Assembly: GCF_042242105.1 (NCBI RefSeq)
Contig: NC_092019.1
Coordinates: 21,938,828 to 22,002,827, forward strand
Source of the DNA: Pempheris klunzingeri
Lineage: Eukaryota; Chordata; Actinopteri; Acropomatiformes; Pempheridae
Direction of reading: 5' to 3'
Length of the DNA stretch: 64,000 nt
Position numbers and translations under genes: made by a program. The first letter of the stretch is position 1; each line of letters starts with the position of its first letter. A model generated the notes under the pieces. That model saw only the letters and a list, made by a program, of their open reading frames with translations, did not search any database and was not told the DNA's origin. Below, piece by piece: positions 25,101 through 39,000 of this stretch.

Positions 25101-26332
25101 CAGTTCTATCGGTGGGATCAAGTAGGCAGGCATGAGTGTTATTATTCAGTTCAAGTACAACTAATCTAGTATTCCACTCTGTTAAACATTTTAGCCAAAC
25201 ATAAGTATCTTAAATAGAAGAGACAGGAAGTAGGAGTCAATGAGGCCAGTGCTGTCGTTCCTGCTGGCTGCCCACAGAGGATGCTAGAGGCCAAACATTA
25301 TTTCATAGCATTTTAAGAGTTCTTTAATTAAGAGAGTCTTTAGGACGTCTTCAGTGAACAAACAGCATCTACATACACCAGGATTCCTCATACCTTTTAC
25401 AGTGACAGTGGCTCTATGAGATGTGAATCCTTCAATTGTTCCATTCAGGCTGGAACCATTAACTCTGAGCTGATACGACCCAGAGTCTGACTTGGTGAGG
25501 CCACTGATGATGATGCTGCAGTTGTTCTGCCTCACGCCAGGCTCCAGCAGAGACACTCGCCCCCCAAACCCAGACTGAGCCTTCTGGTTGGTGTCGTTCA
25601 AGACGAGTATTTCATCAGAATGAGTGCAATTCTGCTTAGGAGGATCACATTTGTACCAAACCGCACTTTCCAAAGTGAAGCCAGGATTGGTAGTAAAATA
25701 ACAAGGTATCACAGCACAGAGTCCAGCCTCTGCTGTTACCTTCGAGCTCTCTCCTGGAGGTGCAGCTGCTGATGCAAACACAATCAGACAATCAGAAACA
25801 TAGATAGATATTGGTAACATATAAAGATCTAATTATTGATGTGGTGGCACTCTTGAAAGGCCGAACAGTATTTGCAGCAGCATGTGACCAATGTACCTGT
25901 TTCCTGTTGCATGAGGCTGTCGTGGTATAAGCTGGTAATGGTGTCAGGTTCCTCTTTCATTAGAACCATCAACATTAAATTAAGCTAAATAATCACTCTT
26001 TAGTTTTACATATTTTCATGAATTTATCTTTGGTATATAAATTGTTAATTAATCCAAAAGGTACTTATTTATGTCAAACAGTAAAGTGTTACGTGACGTG
26101 AGACCTTCAACAAGCTGCTAAGCTAAATTTAAGGGACAAAAACTAAATACCTGCAACCTGTACCTTGTTCAGCGCAACATCTTTAATTTGTAATACTGAA
26201 GACACCCTCAGCAGCTTCAAAATTTTCATTTTGGCGTCATGACAAGATTGTAATAAAGCTGCACACTGTACCTGTTTCCGCATTGCTGCCTCTCACAGCG
26301 AAGAACAAAGATGCCCAGATGTGAACAAACAT
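22177..26332 (-). CDS. Siglec A, inhibitory, five Ig domains
   Basis: Nine coding exons: 26332-26272, 25765-25394, 25054-24734, 24643-24341, 23998-23726, 23626-23345, 23195-23084, 22846-22777 and 22518-22177. The model gives 711 residues: leader ([11 protein letters not shown]), V-set, four C2-set, transmembrane helix (in exon 7) and tail. Siglec marks: [21 protein letters not shown] with the F-strand arginine, and GLCSGS in the first C2 domain. Tail tyrosines Y630 (VEYSKL, ITIM), Y657 (TEYAEI, ITSM-like) and Y703 (LYSNV, ITIM and Grb2-like YxN) sit in an acidic tail. An inhibitory myeloid or B-cell receptor is likely. Its V and membrane exons differ clearly from B-D, but the first two C2 exons and their introns are almost identical to theirs, suggesting gene conversion. 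The V exon acceptor is a tandem CAGCAG (start 25765 or 25768), allowing one optional alanine. Confidence 0.85.
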
Positions 26333-26815
26333 CCTTATTCGATGGTTGAGACAGTCGACCTCTTCATCAGCAGTGCAAAATGTTGTCTCTCAGAAGCACA
26401 AGCACTTCATACAAAAAGTGCAGTAAACACACAGGAAGTTTGGTTGATCAAACTGGACCAGGAACAGCTCCACAGCTGACTGTACAGACGCTGATACAGG
26501 ATGTTGCATGTTCACTGACTCTGTACTTGTGTGAATAAATTTGACTATTACTTTCCCCAGGGGCCCCTGTCTTGGGCCCCTGTCAACAGCGCTACAGCTC
26601 TGCTCAATAAATAATCGTGCCCTCTGCCATGTCCTGGACCCCTGTCCATCTTTGGCCCAAGACTTTCCCAACTACAGTCTGCCATACTGCACAAGCAAAG
26701 CACATAATTTGAAAAGGCAATGTATTAAAAAAGTTGTGGCATAATCATTCATTTTTGACATTCTCAATTGATTTAATTTGGAAAGACATAAAATAAGGTA
26801 CATGTTGTGTTTCAC

Positions 26816-26905
26816 CTGTGTGTCTTGTTCTCCTCGTTCTCTCCTCTCTCCTCGTGATCTCTGCTGTGTGACTCCGCTCTGAACCGACCCTTCCTCTCAT
26901 CACTC
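26816..26905 (-). promoter_or_regulatory. Untranslated first exon region of Siglec A
   Basis: Purine-rich on the minus strand, ending in acacag before GTGAAAC. It resembles equivalent blocks upstream of B (33575), C (41117), D (49717) and the orphan leader (44082), which supports a shared first exon and promoter. The transcription start is not fixed. Confidence 0.5.
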
Positions 26906-28519
26906 TTCTACCTCTTTTTTTCTTTGTGCAAAAGCATTCAATCCGGGGGTATTCTTGCTATTCTCGGCGGACTTCCACAAATCAGCACACTTTTAATTTC
27001 ACAGTAGTAGATTCTGCATCACATTTTGGAAATTTGTACCTTCATCAATCAATTACGAAGTAAACCGTCTATGTTTTTTCTTTTTTTGTGACTGTGAACT
27101 GAACTAAAACTTTTAGAAAGGGGAAGTCTGTGGCAGTTGCACCAAAAAGGCTGGTCATCTTGCAACAGATCAACAAACCAATAGTTCTGCATCTTCTCTT
27201 TGTGCAAATATTTACGTGACTCACTAAGTTTGAATATTTGTGGTTTTCTAAAGTGTATCTTTATTTCTGTTGCATCATATCTTGCATAATACGCACTGTG
27301 GAAAGTTTGATGTGTGTGAAAGAGAGTGGTCTGTGGTGTTGGCGAATATCTGCAGAGCCAGTTGAGTAATGATGGTGAAAGAATATTTACGAGTGAACCT
27401 TCGTCACTTCGTCACTGATGAATGCATTAAAATACCGGCAGAATATTTGCAATCATGATGTCACTACATTTTAGCTTCAGCACTTCTGTATTTTTATACA
27501 TATATATATAGACATGCAATATCTGTGGACGCTTTTCTCAGCAGTCACCAGGTATTAATTTATGTATTTCCTTATATGGCACCATTTCCTGATAACTTCC
27601 TGATTTCAAATTGCTACTGCTACTAGACTATATCTTTCTTCAGCTAATAAGCTGCAAATCAGACATTATGTGTCTGAATATAGAGAACAGACTGCAGAGC
27701 CTGTAGAAGAGACAGTGTCATAAAGGCTGAGGGGGCTGAGAGTCAGGATGGCTCCTGCTTCATGGGTTTAAAAATGTATAACTTATTAAATAGAAACAAC
27801 AAGTACTAAGCTGGAGAATAGATTTTTTTCCCCCCTGTTTTACTGTTTAATTCTTCTTTCACACTGAAGGTTGTGTAAAATCGTGCAAATTTACTTCTCT
27901 TCATCACAGTGGCTCCCTGAAATGAAAATGAAAGCATAAACGCTACTGACACCTCGTGGGTGCTCAGTCTTAGCATTTATTTAAAGTGTGCACAAAGCTG
28001 ATCACTGTTCAGAAGAAAGAGCTGTACAAAGGCACATTGGCTGGTGTGAGATGCACACATTTAGACATTTTCACATGAAAGGACTAAAAGAACTTATTAT
28101 TTGCCCTACCCATTTTTACTTTAAAATACAGGTTTAAAAACAAAAGTTCATTTAGATATAAAAGGAACTGGGGTGTACCTGCACTTACTTACTAATACTA
28201 CTTACTAATTAAAACATTGTGCTGGCTGAAAGAAACAAAAAGCTTAACTGATGCATAAAGTTGTTTACAGCATAAATACATCCTGTGATAGACACCAAAG
28301 CTTGTCTGCACACAAAGGCTTCTATGGCAGACAAAAGTAAAAGTATTTCCTTGAAATATCTCATCTAAACCTGCATTTCATCCTGTTTACAGCTTGTGTC
28401 AGTGTATGCATGTTGTGTCTCTCGATGTGAATACCCCTGTTGTGTTTTGTCTTGCTCCATCAATATAAAACCAAACAAAGAAATGTATTCTTAAGTGACT
28501 CCACAGAGCTACGCAGTCC
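26906..28519. other. Siglec A 5' flank and Siglec B 3' UTR
   Basis: No coding exon. Parts near 27480-27700 look like diverged versions of the flanks of B and C (about 33900-34240 and 42060-42250), meaning old duplications. A minus-strand AATAAA at 27976-27981, about 540 bases after the Siglec B stop, is a candidate poly(A) signal. Confidence 0.4.
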
Positions 28520-31500
28520 TCAGACCTCTGCCATTATTTCTTTCACATTGGAATACACTACCATATCCTCGCTTTCCTCCTCCTCTGCAGACAAACACTC
28601 TTTAGTCTCCTGATCCTCCCCTCTCATCACCTCCTCCTCCTCGTCTTCATTGTCTTGCCTCTCTACGGTTTTTCCTGCCTTAATTTCAGCATACTCTGTC
28701 TCTGTGCTCTCTTTTGTGCCTTCTGCCTCTGTGGGCCTCTTACTTTTCAACATGGAGAAATGAATGTGGGAGTATTCCACCTCTATTGGGTCCACATCAC
28801 CATCGGCGGTCGATGGCCCAGCGGCCCCTGCTCCTCTTTCAGCCGTCTCTTGGTCATGGCTCCTTTCATTTTCCTCTACATGACCAGCAACAACCTGTCA
28901 GGCACAATAAAGGACTGATATGTCATTTGCCAGATGATATAAGCCAGACAACTTTAAGTAACCTAGACATGTATTCTCTCCATTAGTGCCATTTCATAAT
29001 TTCACTGATTACTAACTACAAAAATGACAATAATTGAAAACTTTGCAGGGTTTACTATAAATCATCTATTCCAATCTGCATCTGGTTACTAGACAGTTCC
29101 CTAAGGTTTGAAAATCAGCTTGAAAAGACTTGAGATACTGATAGTACCTGCTTTTACTTTACGGATTAGATTGCTGTGATTGTGATGATGATGCAGTGTG
29201 ATCTTCTCAAATGAGCCTATACTAAGAGCTGCATGACAGCACAACATTGAGAAAGCTCTGACAGTGTTAAAGTGTCTGATTATCATACGGTAGTGAAATG
29301 AAAGAAATGGAAGTGAATGTCCCATCACTGTTTGATAAATAATAACATGATGTGTATAATAATGAAATGATGTAAAATAAATACCAGTTGAACCGCTTCA
29401 GTGGTCACCACCTCCAAAATCTCAGCCGTGTCATCAGAGATATCCTGATTTTTTCTGAGGAAAAAAATGTATTTAATAATAGGAACAAATTTTAGTAAAT
29501 AAACAAGTAATAGACAAGGATTACTGAATCAAAATTACTCTTGAAACAGATTTTTAAAGGGCTGTATCTATGATTTTTTAGCCCACAACTGAAGACAACA
29601 CAATATCATTTTCACCTGTATTTAATCAGATTACTGTGCTATGCTCAGTACTTTGGGGCACTGATAAATGTGTGGGTTTGCACCATTCAGTCTCTAAAAG
29701 TCTCTAAAATACTAAACTGTCAATTTGGTAACATGGAGGACTAAAAATGTGGGAGAACCAAATGGTGACTACAAGATGGCCTCCAGTCACCCTGGTGTGT
29801 GGGTCAGAGGCTGACAAAGGAAAGCCATGTGCTGTAGCTGTTAGCTTAGCTTCGTCTCTCAGTCGAGGCCTATTTGTAACTCAGGCTGCAGGCCTGTAAA
29901 TGGACTCTCTGGGGTTCCTGTGAGATGAGGTGCAGCACTGAACTGGTCTCCAACAGAGCCCAAGGTGAAACATAGCTGGACCCTCAGAGGTCCAGAGGAG
30001 AGGTGTGAGAGAGAGAGCAGTGGGGGATGTCCAGGGAGTGCATGTAGCACATGTGTGACAGTAAAGGACTCTGGGGAAGTGAATTCAGAGAGGGAGGCCT
30101 TTGTTGACAAAGAAACCAATTTGGTGCAGCCCAACATCTGCTAGCCATTTCTTTTATTCATGAACATGCCGACTGGTCTTTCTGTGTGGGGTTTCCATGG
30201 TCTCCCCTGCCGTAAAATGGATGAAGTGTGCTTAAACACTGGGGTGCACCACCACGAGAAAATAATGCCTAATCAATAAAATGCAAAAAAAAAAGAGAGA
30301 GAAAGAAAAGCAATACATGGATCTCAAAAAGAAGCACAGTTATGCAAGGATAACAAAGTGTACCTGTGGCATTTTCTGGCCAGGCAGCAGATGGCCGCTG
30401 ACACAAGTATCCCAGTAAAAAATGAAACAATGACTTCCGGCTGTTGAACAGTTATTAGCAATTTCTTGAGCAGATCTGGAATGAAGAGGATAAAAATTGT
30501 TTAAAAAAATATGCTTTTAAAATGAGGTATTGAAAATGTTATACATCAGCGGTCTAAAGTAGGTGATGTATTTTAGTTGTCTACTTACCCTCTTGATTTA
30601 TTATGACTGTGAGTTTCTCTTTTGCTTCACCCATGTCATTGCTGCTGACACACTCGACCACAGTGCTGCTGTGGTCCTTCACACTGAGGGTGATGGTGCT
30701 GTTGACTGTGTGCTTTGACACAGTGGCAGTGACAGAGTACTCAGTGTGGTTCTCCAACAGCGGCCATCTGATGGTGGGTAAAGGAATCCCCTGACTGATG
30801 CACACACAGGTCAGGACCTCCGACTGAAGCTCACATCCAGACTTATTCAAGATCTTTGGAAACCCTGTAAACACACGAGCAGAATCACAGCAAAATGCAG
30901 ACAGTGTGAAGATCAACTTCCTTTTCAAGACGATTACTACAGTCTCCTTACAAGTCACAGTTACATCAGCAGATGTAGTCACAGCTGTGTCCAGCTGTTT
31001 TGCTGTACAGATGTACCGTCCTGAATGTTCCACCATCACATCAGAGATGATGAGTGTGGCTGATCCAGTGTGGTTCTGCAGGTCAGTGTCGGGTCCACTG
31101 TGCAGCTCGGTGCTGGAACCAAGTTTAGTCCATGTGATATGAGACGGAGGAAAACTTTCAGCACTGCAGGTCAGATTCAGAACGCCTCCCTCCCTCACAG
31201 TTGTATCTCCACTGATTACAGGCGCCCTCATATCTGTGAAGCAGATTTCAAACAAAGTATCTTCACAATGTCACTTGTGATTGTGTTCATACATTGAATG
31301 CCCCATCTATATTCTACCACTGGAGGGCGCAAAAGTCTTTTCAAACCCCAGACAGAGTAAATCATCTCGCTCCAGCGAGGCTGATTTCCATTGAAAACTG
31401 AATCAGATAAAGTTAATTTTATGTTGCATTGCTGAAGCACACTGAGTTTGTTCCATCGGTCTTTGAAGGTGTGGAAGTTATTCAGGAGGACACTGACAGG

Positions 31501-33270
31501 CTCATTAAGGTTGTTTGCTGCTCTAAACGTTGAGTTTCAGTTTCCCCAGAAGAAGAGGGAGGAAAATACTTCAGGACATTTTCTGTCTTAGATCATTTGT
31601 ACAATGTACTTACATATCACTGCTACATCCACTTCCTTCTTCAGGCTGTTGGTCACATGTTTTACTGTGCACACGTACAGCCCAGAATCTTCTGCTGCTA
31701 CGTTAGAGATGGAGAAAGTGGCCGTTCCACTTTGTTCCTGCAGGCCGCTTAAAGTGTCTTTCTGCAGAAGAGTTTCTGTTCTATTTTGCAGGTTTCTGTC
31801 AGAAGACTTAGTCCATGTGAGAAGAGATGGAGGGAAACTTTCAACACTGCAGCTCAGATTCAGAGTCTCACCCTCCTTCACATGTGGATTCCCAGTGATA
31901 TTAATTTCCTTCAAATCTATGAGACAAAATAATATACCGTATCAAATACAGTGTTATAGGACAAAAGGTAAAGGTGAGAGTAAAGTACAGTCTACACTAT
32001 ACTCACAGGTCACATTCAGAGTCACCGTCTCCTCTGTAGTCGTGCTGCCTGTGAAGCCCACCTTACAGGTGACCTCAGTGCCGTGGTGTTCAGCTGAAAG
32101 GTTAAAGGTCAAAGTTGAGCTGTGTCTCTGTGTGACAGCCGCCACATTGTCAGTCTTGACAGCGGTGATGTTTCCTGTGATGTGAGAGTCGTTCTCTCCT
32201 GCTCTTCTCCACGTCCAGGTGATTTTAGGAGCAGATCCAGAGCAGAGACCAGGAGCAGTGCAGGTCAGGGTGGTCTGCTGTCCCTCTGTCAGAGGAGGAA
32301 TCATCACTGTGGGCCTCTGGGTCAGATCTCAGGGGAGAGCAGATATGTTGTTAAACGTTTCAGTGGGGCAATAGGCCTTCTGACAGGAGTCAGGAGTTTG
32401 TTGGTGCAGTTCATAGGTGACACACAAACACATTCACTGTGTATATTTGTTGTAGCTCTTCCTACCTTTAACAGAGACAGCTGTTTTTAGGGAAAATGTA
32501 AATCCATCTTCCAGCTCACTCCATCTGATGCCATTAACTCTGAGCTGATACGACCCAGAGTCTGACTCAGTGAGGTCCTTGATGATGATGCTGCAGGTGT
32601 TCTGCATCACGTCAGGCTCCGGCAGAGACACTCGTCCTTTGAACCCAGACTGAACTTTCTTGTTGTTCTTTTTAGTGTGGAATATTATGTCTGAGTCACC
32701 ACATCTTTGTTTAGATGGTTCACATTTGTACCAAACCATATTTTGGAGTGTAAAGTAATGAGGAGTGCTGAAAGAACAGGGTATCACAACACAGAGTCCA
32801 GCCTCTGCTGTTATCGCTTCTCTAAGAGTGACACAGAATCCAAAAGAACAATCCGTCCTTCCTCCCACTGATGCTCCTGTTAACGAGGCAAACAAAACAG
32901 AGGCTAAAAAACATGGGAATGGTTTAGCAGATGTTTAGATTTTCACATACACCTAAATATCTAATCACAAGATTACCTCTGATAGGTAGCACGTCTGCTG
33001 TTTGACCAGACAACATAACATGATTTCTGTGTTTCAAACCACCTGTTCACTCTCTGGGATATATTGTTACGCAAATCAATTTGGTTAAGCATTTCAGTAA
33101 AACATATAAAGGGGCATTTATTACTGAAAACTATTTCAGGCTACTTGTATATTAGAATTTTATGTGCAAAGTGTCGCCATCAAAACAAGGTTACAATGGA
33201 GATGCATACCTGTGTCCGCATTGCTGCCTCTCACAGAGAACAGCAGAGTTGCCCAGATGAGAACAAGCAT
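28520..33270 (-). CDS. Siglec B, inhibitory, five Ig domains
   Basis: Nine coding exons: 33270-33210, 32876-32466, 32327-32007, 31916-31614, 31233-30952, 30864-30589, 30475-30364, 29454-29385 and 28894-28520. The model gives 736 residues. Leader [15 protein letters not shown], then V-set ([21 protein letters not shown]), four C2-set domains, a transmembrane helix in exon 7 ending CCLARKCHR, and an acidic tail. Tail tyrosines: Y653 (VEYSHI), Y680 (TEYAEI) and Y726 (VVYSNV). The pattern fits an inhibitory Siglec that recruits SH2-domain phosphatases. Ectodomain exons, introns, leader and about 3 kb of upstream flank are nearly identical to Siglec D, whose membrane and tail exons are unrelated. 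B and D would thus show almost the same surface with opposite signalling. Confidence 0.87.
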
Positions 33271-33574
33271 CCTGACTAGATGATGAAAAGTCAGCGTCTC
33301 CCTCCACAGGATGAACTTTTCCTGTCAGAAACACATCTTACACATTGAGCTGACCAGAGTCACCTCCTCGGCCGACAGCACAGATTTAAATACAAGCTGA
33401 TTCACCAAGTTCACCTGTGTAGTCACATGAATACGAAACATCTTCTTCAGGGCTATGAGCCCCCCGAAATGTTTCATCTGTTCAGGACTGCTGCTAGATA
33501 AATTATCTGCAGCTAAAACAGCTCAGAAATAGATCATCTCTACACACACACACACAGTAAATGTTGTGCTTTAC

Positions 33575-33660
33575 CTCTTTGTGTCTTGTTCTCCAGCTCT
33601 CTTCTCTCCTCAGTGATCTGTGCTGAATCTCTCTGATCTGATCTGATCTGACTTGTCTTC
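33575..33660 (-). promoter_or_regulatory. Untranslated first exon region of Siglec B
   Basis: Ends with a GTAAAGC donor (GT at 33574-33573) and is nearly identical to 49717-49802 upstream of Siglec D. It contains short gatct repeats. Its position and homology across the array suggest the first exon and promoter. Confidence 0.5.
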
Positions 33661-34989
33661 CTCTTTTTGTTCTTCTTCCCTCTTCGTTAACAAGTTTCCA
33701 GGAAGTTTCTGCTGCCTCTCCAGACTGCCACCTTTAGAGCTACAGTCTGCTAATATCACACGTGTATTTGATATACCGAGTTGGGAATGTGCAACTTTGA
33801 ATGATAAAATGAAAAAAGTCTTGAACGCTTTTTTAAATCCTATAATGACTGTGAGAAACTATGGCAAAGGGAAAATGCAGTATATGTGCAGTTTCCACCC
33901 ACCAACTATCTTTCTGCTTTGTAATGCATAACACAATATGTATATATACCAGTCAATAATAACGGTCATTAAAAAGTAATTAATTTCATCATTAGTTTAT
34001 TCATGTGTAAAAAGACAGCTCCGGTTGGATTCATCGTAGTTGTTCATTTCAACTTCGTGGTTTTGGAGAGAACTTTTGCATTTGTAAATGAATGGTTTTA
34101 TGGTTTCATTGTGTATTGTACAACACTCAGAAAAGTTACTCAAATGCTCATTCATTTAAACATTGCCTTATATGACATTGCTGTATTCTCAGATAATTTC
34201 CCGGTCACACTTTAAGGTGCTAGATTACAACTATTTCTGTCTTCATCACTGACGATACGTCGGCATGTTAAACGCTCACTATAGAACTTGTCAACGCTGC
34301 AGAATGTACCGGACGTAAGAAAGGCGTTGTTGTTACCGACAGCTCAAGAGTTTCACCCCAAAAATAAAGTGTGTTTTTGGTCAGACTGATACCTGCACCA
34401 CATTAAAAAGGGAAGTAATCCATGACTTGTTCAACAAGAAAACTGTTACAACTGCTACAACAAAACTAAAAGACAGCACTCTGATCTGCAATTTACAATT
34501 CTTCATATTTTATATCAGAATAAATTCAAAACAGTTTTAAGAGGAACTGAAGAGATCCCATCCTACTGCAGTTCCACTGTGAGAGAAATCTACAGTCCTT
34601 GTTCTGCAGTGATGCATCTCAATAATCAGTCAGCGCCAATGTGAGGTTTCAGCAGTGTGAGTTAGACAACTGCAAATGACCAAGAAAACCCTGTCCACAG
34701 TGGAAACACAGGGACAGACTTTTGGAAGACACCCTCTTCATTTGTCCGGCTAAAGCCTCATATTAGCTTTGTTTAATGAAATGCATTTTGGGCTTTGGAT
34801 TTTGTCCTCAGTCTCTGAAATTAATTTAGGAAGGGATTTAACTCCTTCAGTGTACAATGGCCATACGACTACTGCTGCGACATACATCTGAAAACATGTC
34901 AGCCTACCCTTTGAGTTTCTTTGTTGGAGACATCCTAAATGAAAATGAAACAAGACTAAAAGTCTACAGTCATAGCCAGCGGCTCTGTG

Positions 34990-35640
34990 AAACTGCCACA
35001 GTGCTTTGACCTAAATGCTAATGTCAGCATGCTAACATGCTCACAGTGACAATACTAACATGCTGATGTTGACAATGTATGATATTTATTATGTTAACAT
35101 CTTAGTTTAGCATATCAGCAGATTTGCTGATTGGCTTAAATCACAAAGTAAAGTTGAGGCTAATGGGACAATGTGACGTTTTCACCTGATGATTTTATTC
35201 CAACTTTGGAAATTTGTCTGTAACAGTTAAATCACTTGAAATGTTTTTTAACGCAAGACCAGAAAGATATCCTATTACAACATAAAACTCCCACTGATTC
35301 AGCACCATGGACAGAGCTGGCAGTCACTGCACAACTACAGGGAGAGTGGGTATTTTCAGTGTAATGGACCCTCAGAGCAAATTATTTTGGGATGAAGGAA
35401 ATGTTCAAGAGTATTGGAATTTGGGGGGAAAATGGCATGCTATCATTTCATGGCAATCCATCCAATAATTGTTGTAATACTTCAGTGATGCACCAGGTAA
35501 AGTTGCAGTACGAATAAAGTCACTGAGTCGTCCTCTGGAGATTATGAATGTCTGTATAAAATGGGAACCTATCCAATAATCATCTGGTCTGAAGTGGTCA
35601 AAAGAAACCAACCAACAGACGGACCAATGTTGTCGTCCCT
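34990..35640 (+). repeat. Teleost interspersed repeat, copy 1
   Basis: Contains the phrases gctaatgtcagcatgctaac and, later, catggcaatccatccaataa, which I recognise from a very common dispersed repeat of ray-finned fish. It has no ORF. A related copy lies at 52225-52925 in the duplicated flank of Siglec D. The family name is not assigned. Confidence 0.65.
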
Positions 35641-36073
35641 GCAGTCACAGTGAAGAGAGACACCTATTACTTACACAGCCTCAAAGTGAGGATTCATTTC
35701 TGAGGAGCTCTGGGCTGAAAAGTGGGACACAGAGGACAGAGGTGGGGGCCCCTCTGCCCCCTTTTTTCATGGATGTGGGTAAACTTTAGTTCATGAAAAG
35801 TCAACACATAGAAGCACAACAACGCTTGAATAAAGAAATTCTGTCCAAGTTCCAGTCGCCCCTTGGTTTAAATGGATGGAATTACACAGCCTCTCACACG
35901 TAGAGGTGTGAAGCGTCTCCGCCACCTCAGATTACCACAGTCTAAGAAGATCTCAGCTCGGTGGTAGAAACCATGCACAGAAATGTCATCCATCCACCAG
36001 AGTAACAATTCATCATCAGTCCGTTACAACAATCCATCACATCTGATGAGAGCTCCTCAATGCAACACAGTCC

Positions 36074-39000
36074 TCATATCTCACCCATTATATCCTTCAC
36101 ATTGGAGTACACCGCCTCTTCCTCCCCTTCCTCTTCCTCTGGGACACAATGTTTTGTCTCCTCCTCCCCCCCCATCATCGCCTCCTCCTCCTCTTCCTCC
36201 TCCTCCTCCTCCTCCTCTTTGTCGTCCATCACTTCACCTTCTTCTTCGCCATTGTCTTCAATTTCCTCTTTTACTCCTTTCTTAATCTCAGCGTACTCCG
36301 TCTCTGTGGCCTCTTGTTTCTTCGCCGCCTCGCTTGGTGTCTTTCTTTTCAACACGGTGAAATCAATGCTGGCGTATTCCACGTCTTTTGGTCCATCAGC
36401 AAGATCAGGGGCGGCTTCCTCCGCTGCCACAGCTTCATCTCCTTCAGCTGCGTCTTGGCAGTAGGTCTGATCGTCTTCCACTGCTTGACCAGCGTCAATC
36501 TGTCAGGTACAATGTAAAAGATGCTTCTCATTCAGCAGCTGCTACAAGCACTAAAATGATGAACAATATGCACGAAATCTATCAGGTATACTTACATGAC
36601 TGGTGAACATATATTTCAAGTCATATGACACTTTTGTATTTATTTCTTTTAAATGCTCTGGTATTGTTAAATAACATTTGCAAGACTTGAAACTTGACAG
36701 ATGTCGTAATTCATCACATGCCTGCTTTTATCATGAATGTGGGAATGAAATGAGATCAACCTGTGTGTAATGTTGTCAGACACTTTGAATGACAATATAA
36801 GTCTATCAGACTTGGGAACAAAAAGCACTTTAGTGTACGTACTTTGATCAGGTGCAATTTCCCCAAAGGATTACAATACAACCATTACAGCCTGTTCTTG
36901 GCATTTCAGGTCATTTCGACCCCCAAAATGTGTGAAAATACAGCCCAGGCTTAAAAATACCGACGTTATCCTTTAAAGCAGGCATCAAGCTGGGCTTTGA
37001 TAGAATATACAGCGTCTCAAGTGTCAACCTCCTGCAAGCTGATTTAGCAGTTAGTTCAGTCCAAGCACAGATGTTGTGCTTGCTTGAGTCGACTGTCAAC
37101 GGCTGCATCATTCATGCTTCATTGCCAGTGGCTCATTCATCAGCTGCTGGGCTACGAGCTGACCAGTCGCATCCAATCACATTTGTGCAGGTTGACAAGG
37201 CAGCCAGTCTGACACTTCTAACTATTACTCTGCTGATGATGACTCCTCCTTGTTTGCTGTATTTTTGGTATTGGTGAATTCAGTAAAATGTCCATGTATG
37301 TGTTTGTTAAAGGGAGAGTATTTCTCCTTGTTGCTGCACAGATTCTTTGTTCCCTGGAAGAGCAGACTCTTTTCTGCCTGATCCAGCTGTGCATCCATTT
37401 TCTATTTACAGTCAGTTCCTTGAGTACGGTGTTTCTGACTGAAACGTAATACTATGAAAGCTACATTCACACATCTAAAATACTACATGATATATTGGGG
37501 ACAGTTCTAAACAAAAGCGTTGTACAACTGTTTTTACCAGTACAGCATATATAACATTAGCTAAATAGACTTAAATACCAGTGCTCTGGTATCCTCTTGA
37601 CTGGTCACCATCTCCAGAGGCTCATCCAGATTTCCTGAGCTTTTCTGTTTTTTCCTGAAAAAAGGAAAACAAGACAAGACATTTGAACAACCATACAATC
37701 ACATTTATCTATGAAGATTGTCCAGGAATTGATTATTGGATTAATTACTGTACCTGTGGCATTTTTTAGCCAAACAACAAAGGACTGCTGAAAGAAGAGC
37801 CCCAATAAAAAAGGCAATGATGACTTCCCATCGTGAAACCATATTCATTACTTCTCTGGAGTGATCTGGTATCAAGAAGAAGCAACGAAAAGATGTTTAT
37901 GCCCATGTCACTTATGCAGTAGCTTTCTTTTGACAGCTTGCACAACGGTTGTCTAAGTACAAAGATCACAGTAAAATAAAAAATGCAGTACAAAAGATGT
38001 CATAAAGCAGTGGTCTACAGTAGAAGAAGTGCTGTAGCTGAGAAGATGTACCCTTTTGTTGTGGCATTTTTATCTGGATGGTGAGGTTTTCTTTTGCTTC
38101 TCCTATGTCATTGCTGCTGACACACTCGACCACAGTGCTGCTGTGGTCCTTCACACTGAGGGTGATGGTGCTGTTGACTGTGTGCTTTGACACAGTGGCA
38201 GTGACAGAGTACTCAGTGTGGTTCTCCAACAGCGGCCATCTGATGGTGGGTAAAGGAATCCCCTGACTGATGCACACACAGGTCAGGACCTCCGACTGAA
38301 GCTCACATCCAGACTTATTCAAGATCTTTGGAAACCCTGTAAACACACGAGCAGAATCACAGCAAAATGCAGACAATGTGAAGATCAACTTCCTTTTCAA
38401 GACGATTACTACAGTCTCCTTACAAGCCAGAGTTACATCAGCAGATGTAGTCACAGCTGTGTCCAGCTGTTTTGCTGTACAGATGTACCGTCCTGAATGT
38501 TCCACCATCACATCAGAGATGATGAGTGTGGCTGATCCAGTGTGGTTCTGCAGGTCAGTGTCGGGTCCACTGTGCAGCTCGGTGCTGGAACCAAGTTTAG
38601 TCCATGTGATATGAGACGGAGGAAAACTTTCAGCACTGCAGGTCAGATTCAGAACGCCTCCCTCCCTCACAGTTGTATCTCCACTGATTACAGGCGCCCT
38701 CATATCTGTGAAGCAGATTTTAAACAAAGTATCTTCGCAATGTGACTTGTGATTGTGTTCATACATTGAATGCCCCATCTATATTCTACCACTGGAGGGC
38801 GCAAAAGTCTTTTCAAACCCCAGACAGAGTAAATCATCTCGCTCCAGCGAGGCTGATTTCCATTGAAAACTGAATCAGATAAAGTTAATTTTATGTTACA
38901 TTGCTGAAGCACACTGAGTTTGTTCCATCGGTCTTTGAAGGTGTGGAAGTTATTCAGGAGGACACTGACAGGCTCATTAAGGTTGTTTGCTGCTCTAAAC

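Larger units (their letters stand above)
30590..35940. repeat. Segmental duplication, unit 1 (pairs with 46797-53220)
   Basis: The block from the last Ig exon of Siglec B through its leader and about 2.7 kb of upstream flank reads almost base for base like 46797-53220 around Siglec D. The second copy differs by a LINE insertion near 50806-52222 that replaces roughly 34690-35140 of this copy. Ends judged by eye. Confidence 0.8.
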
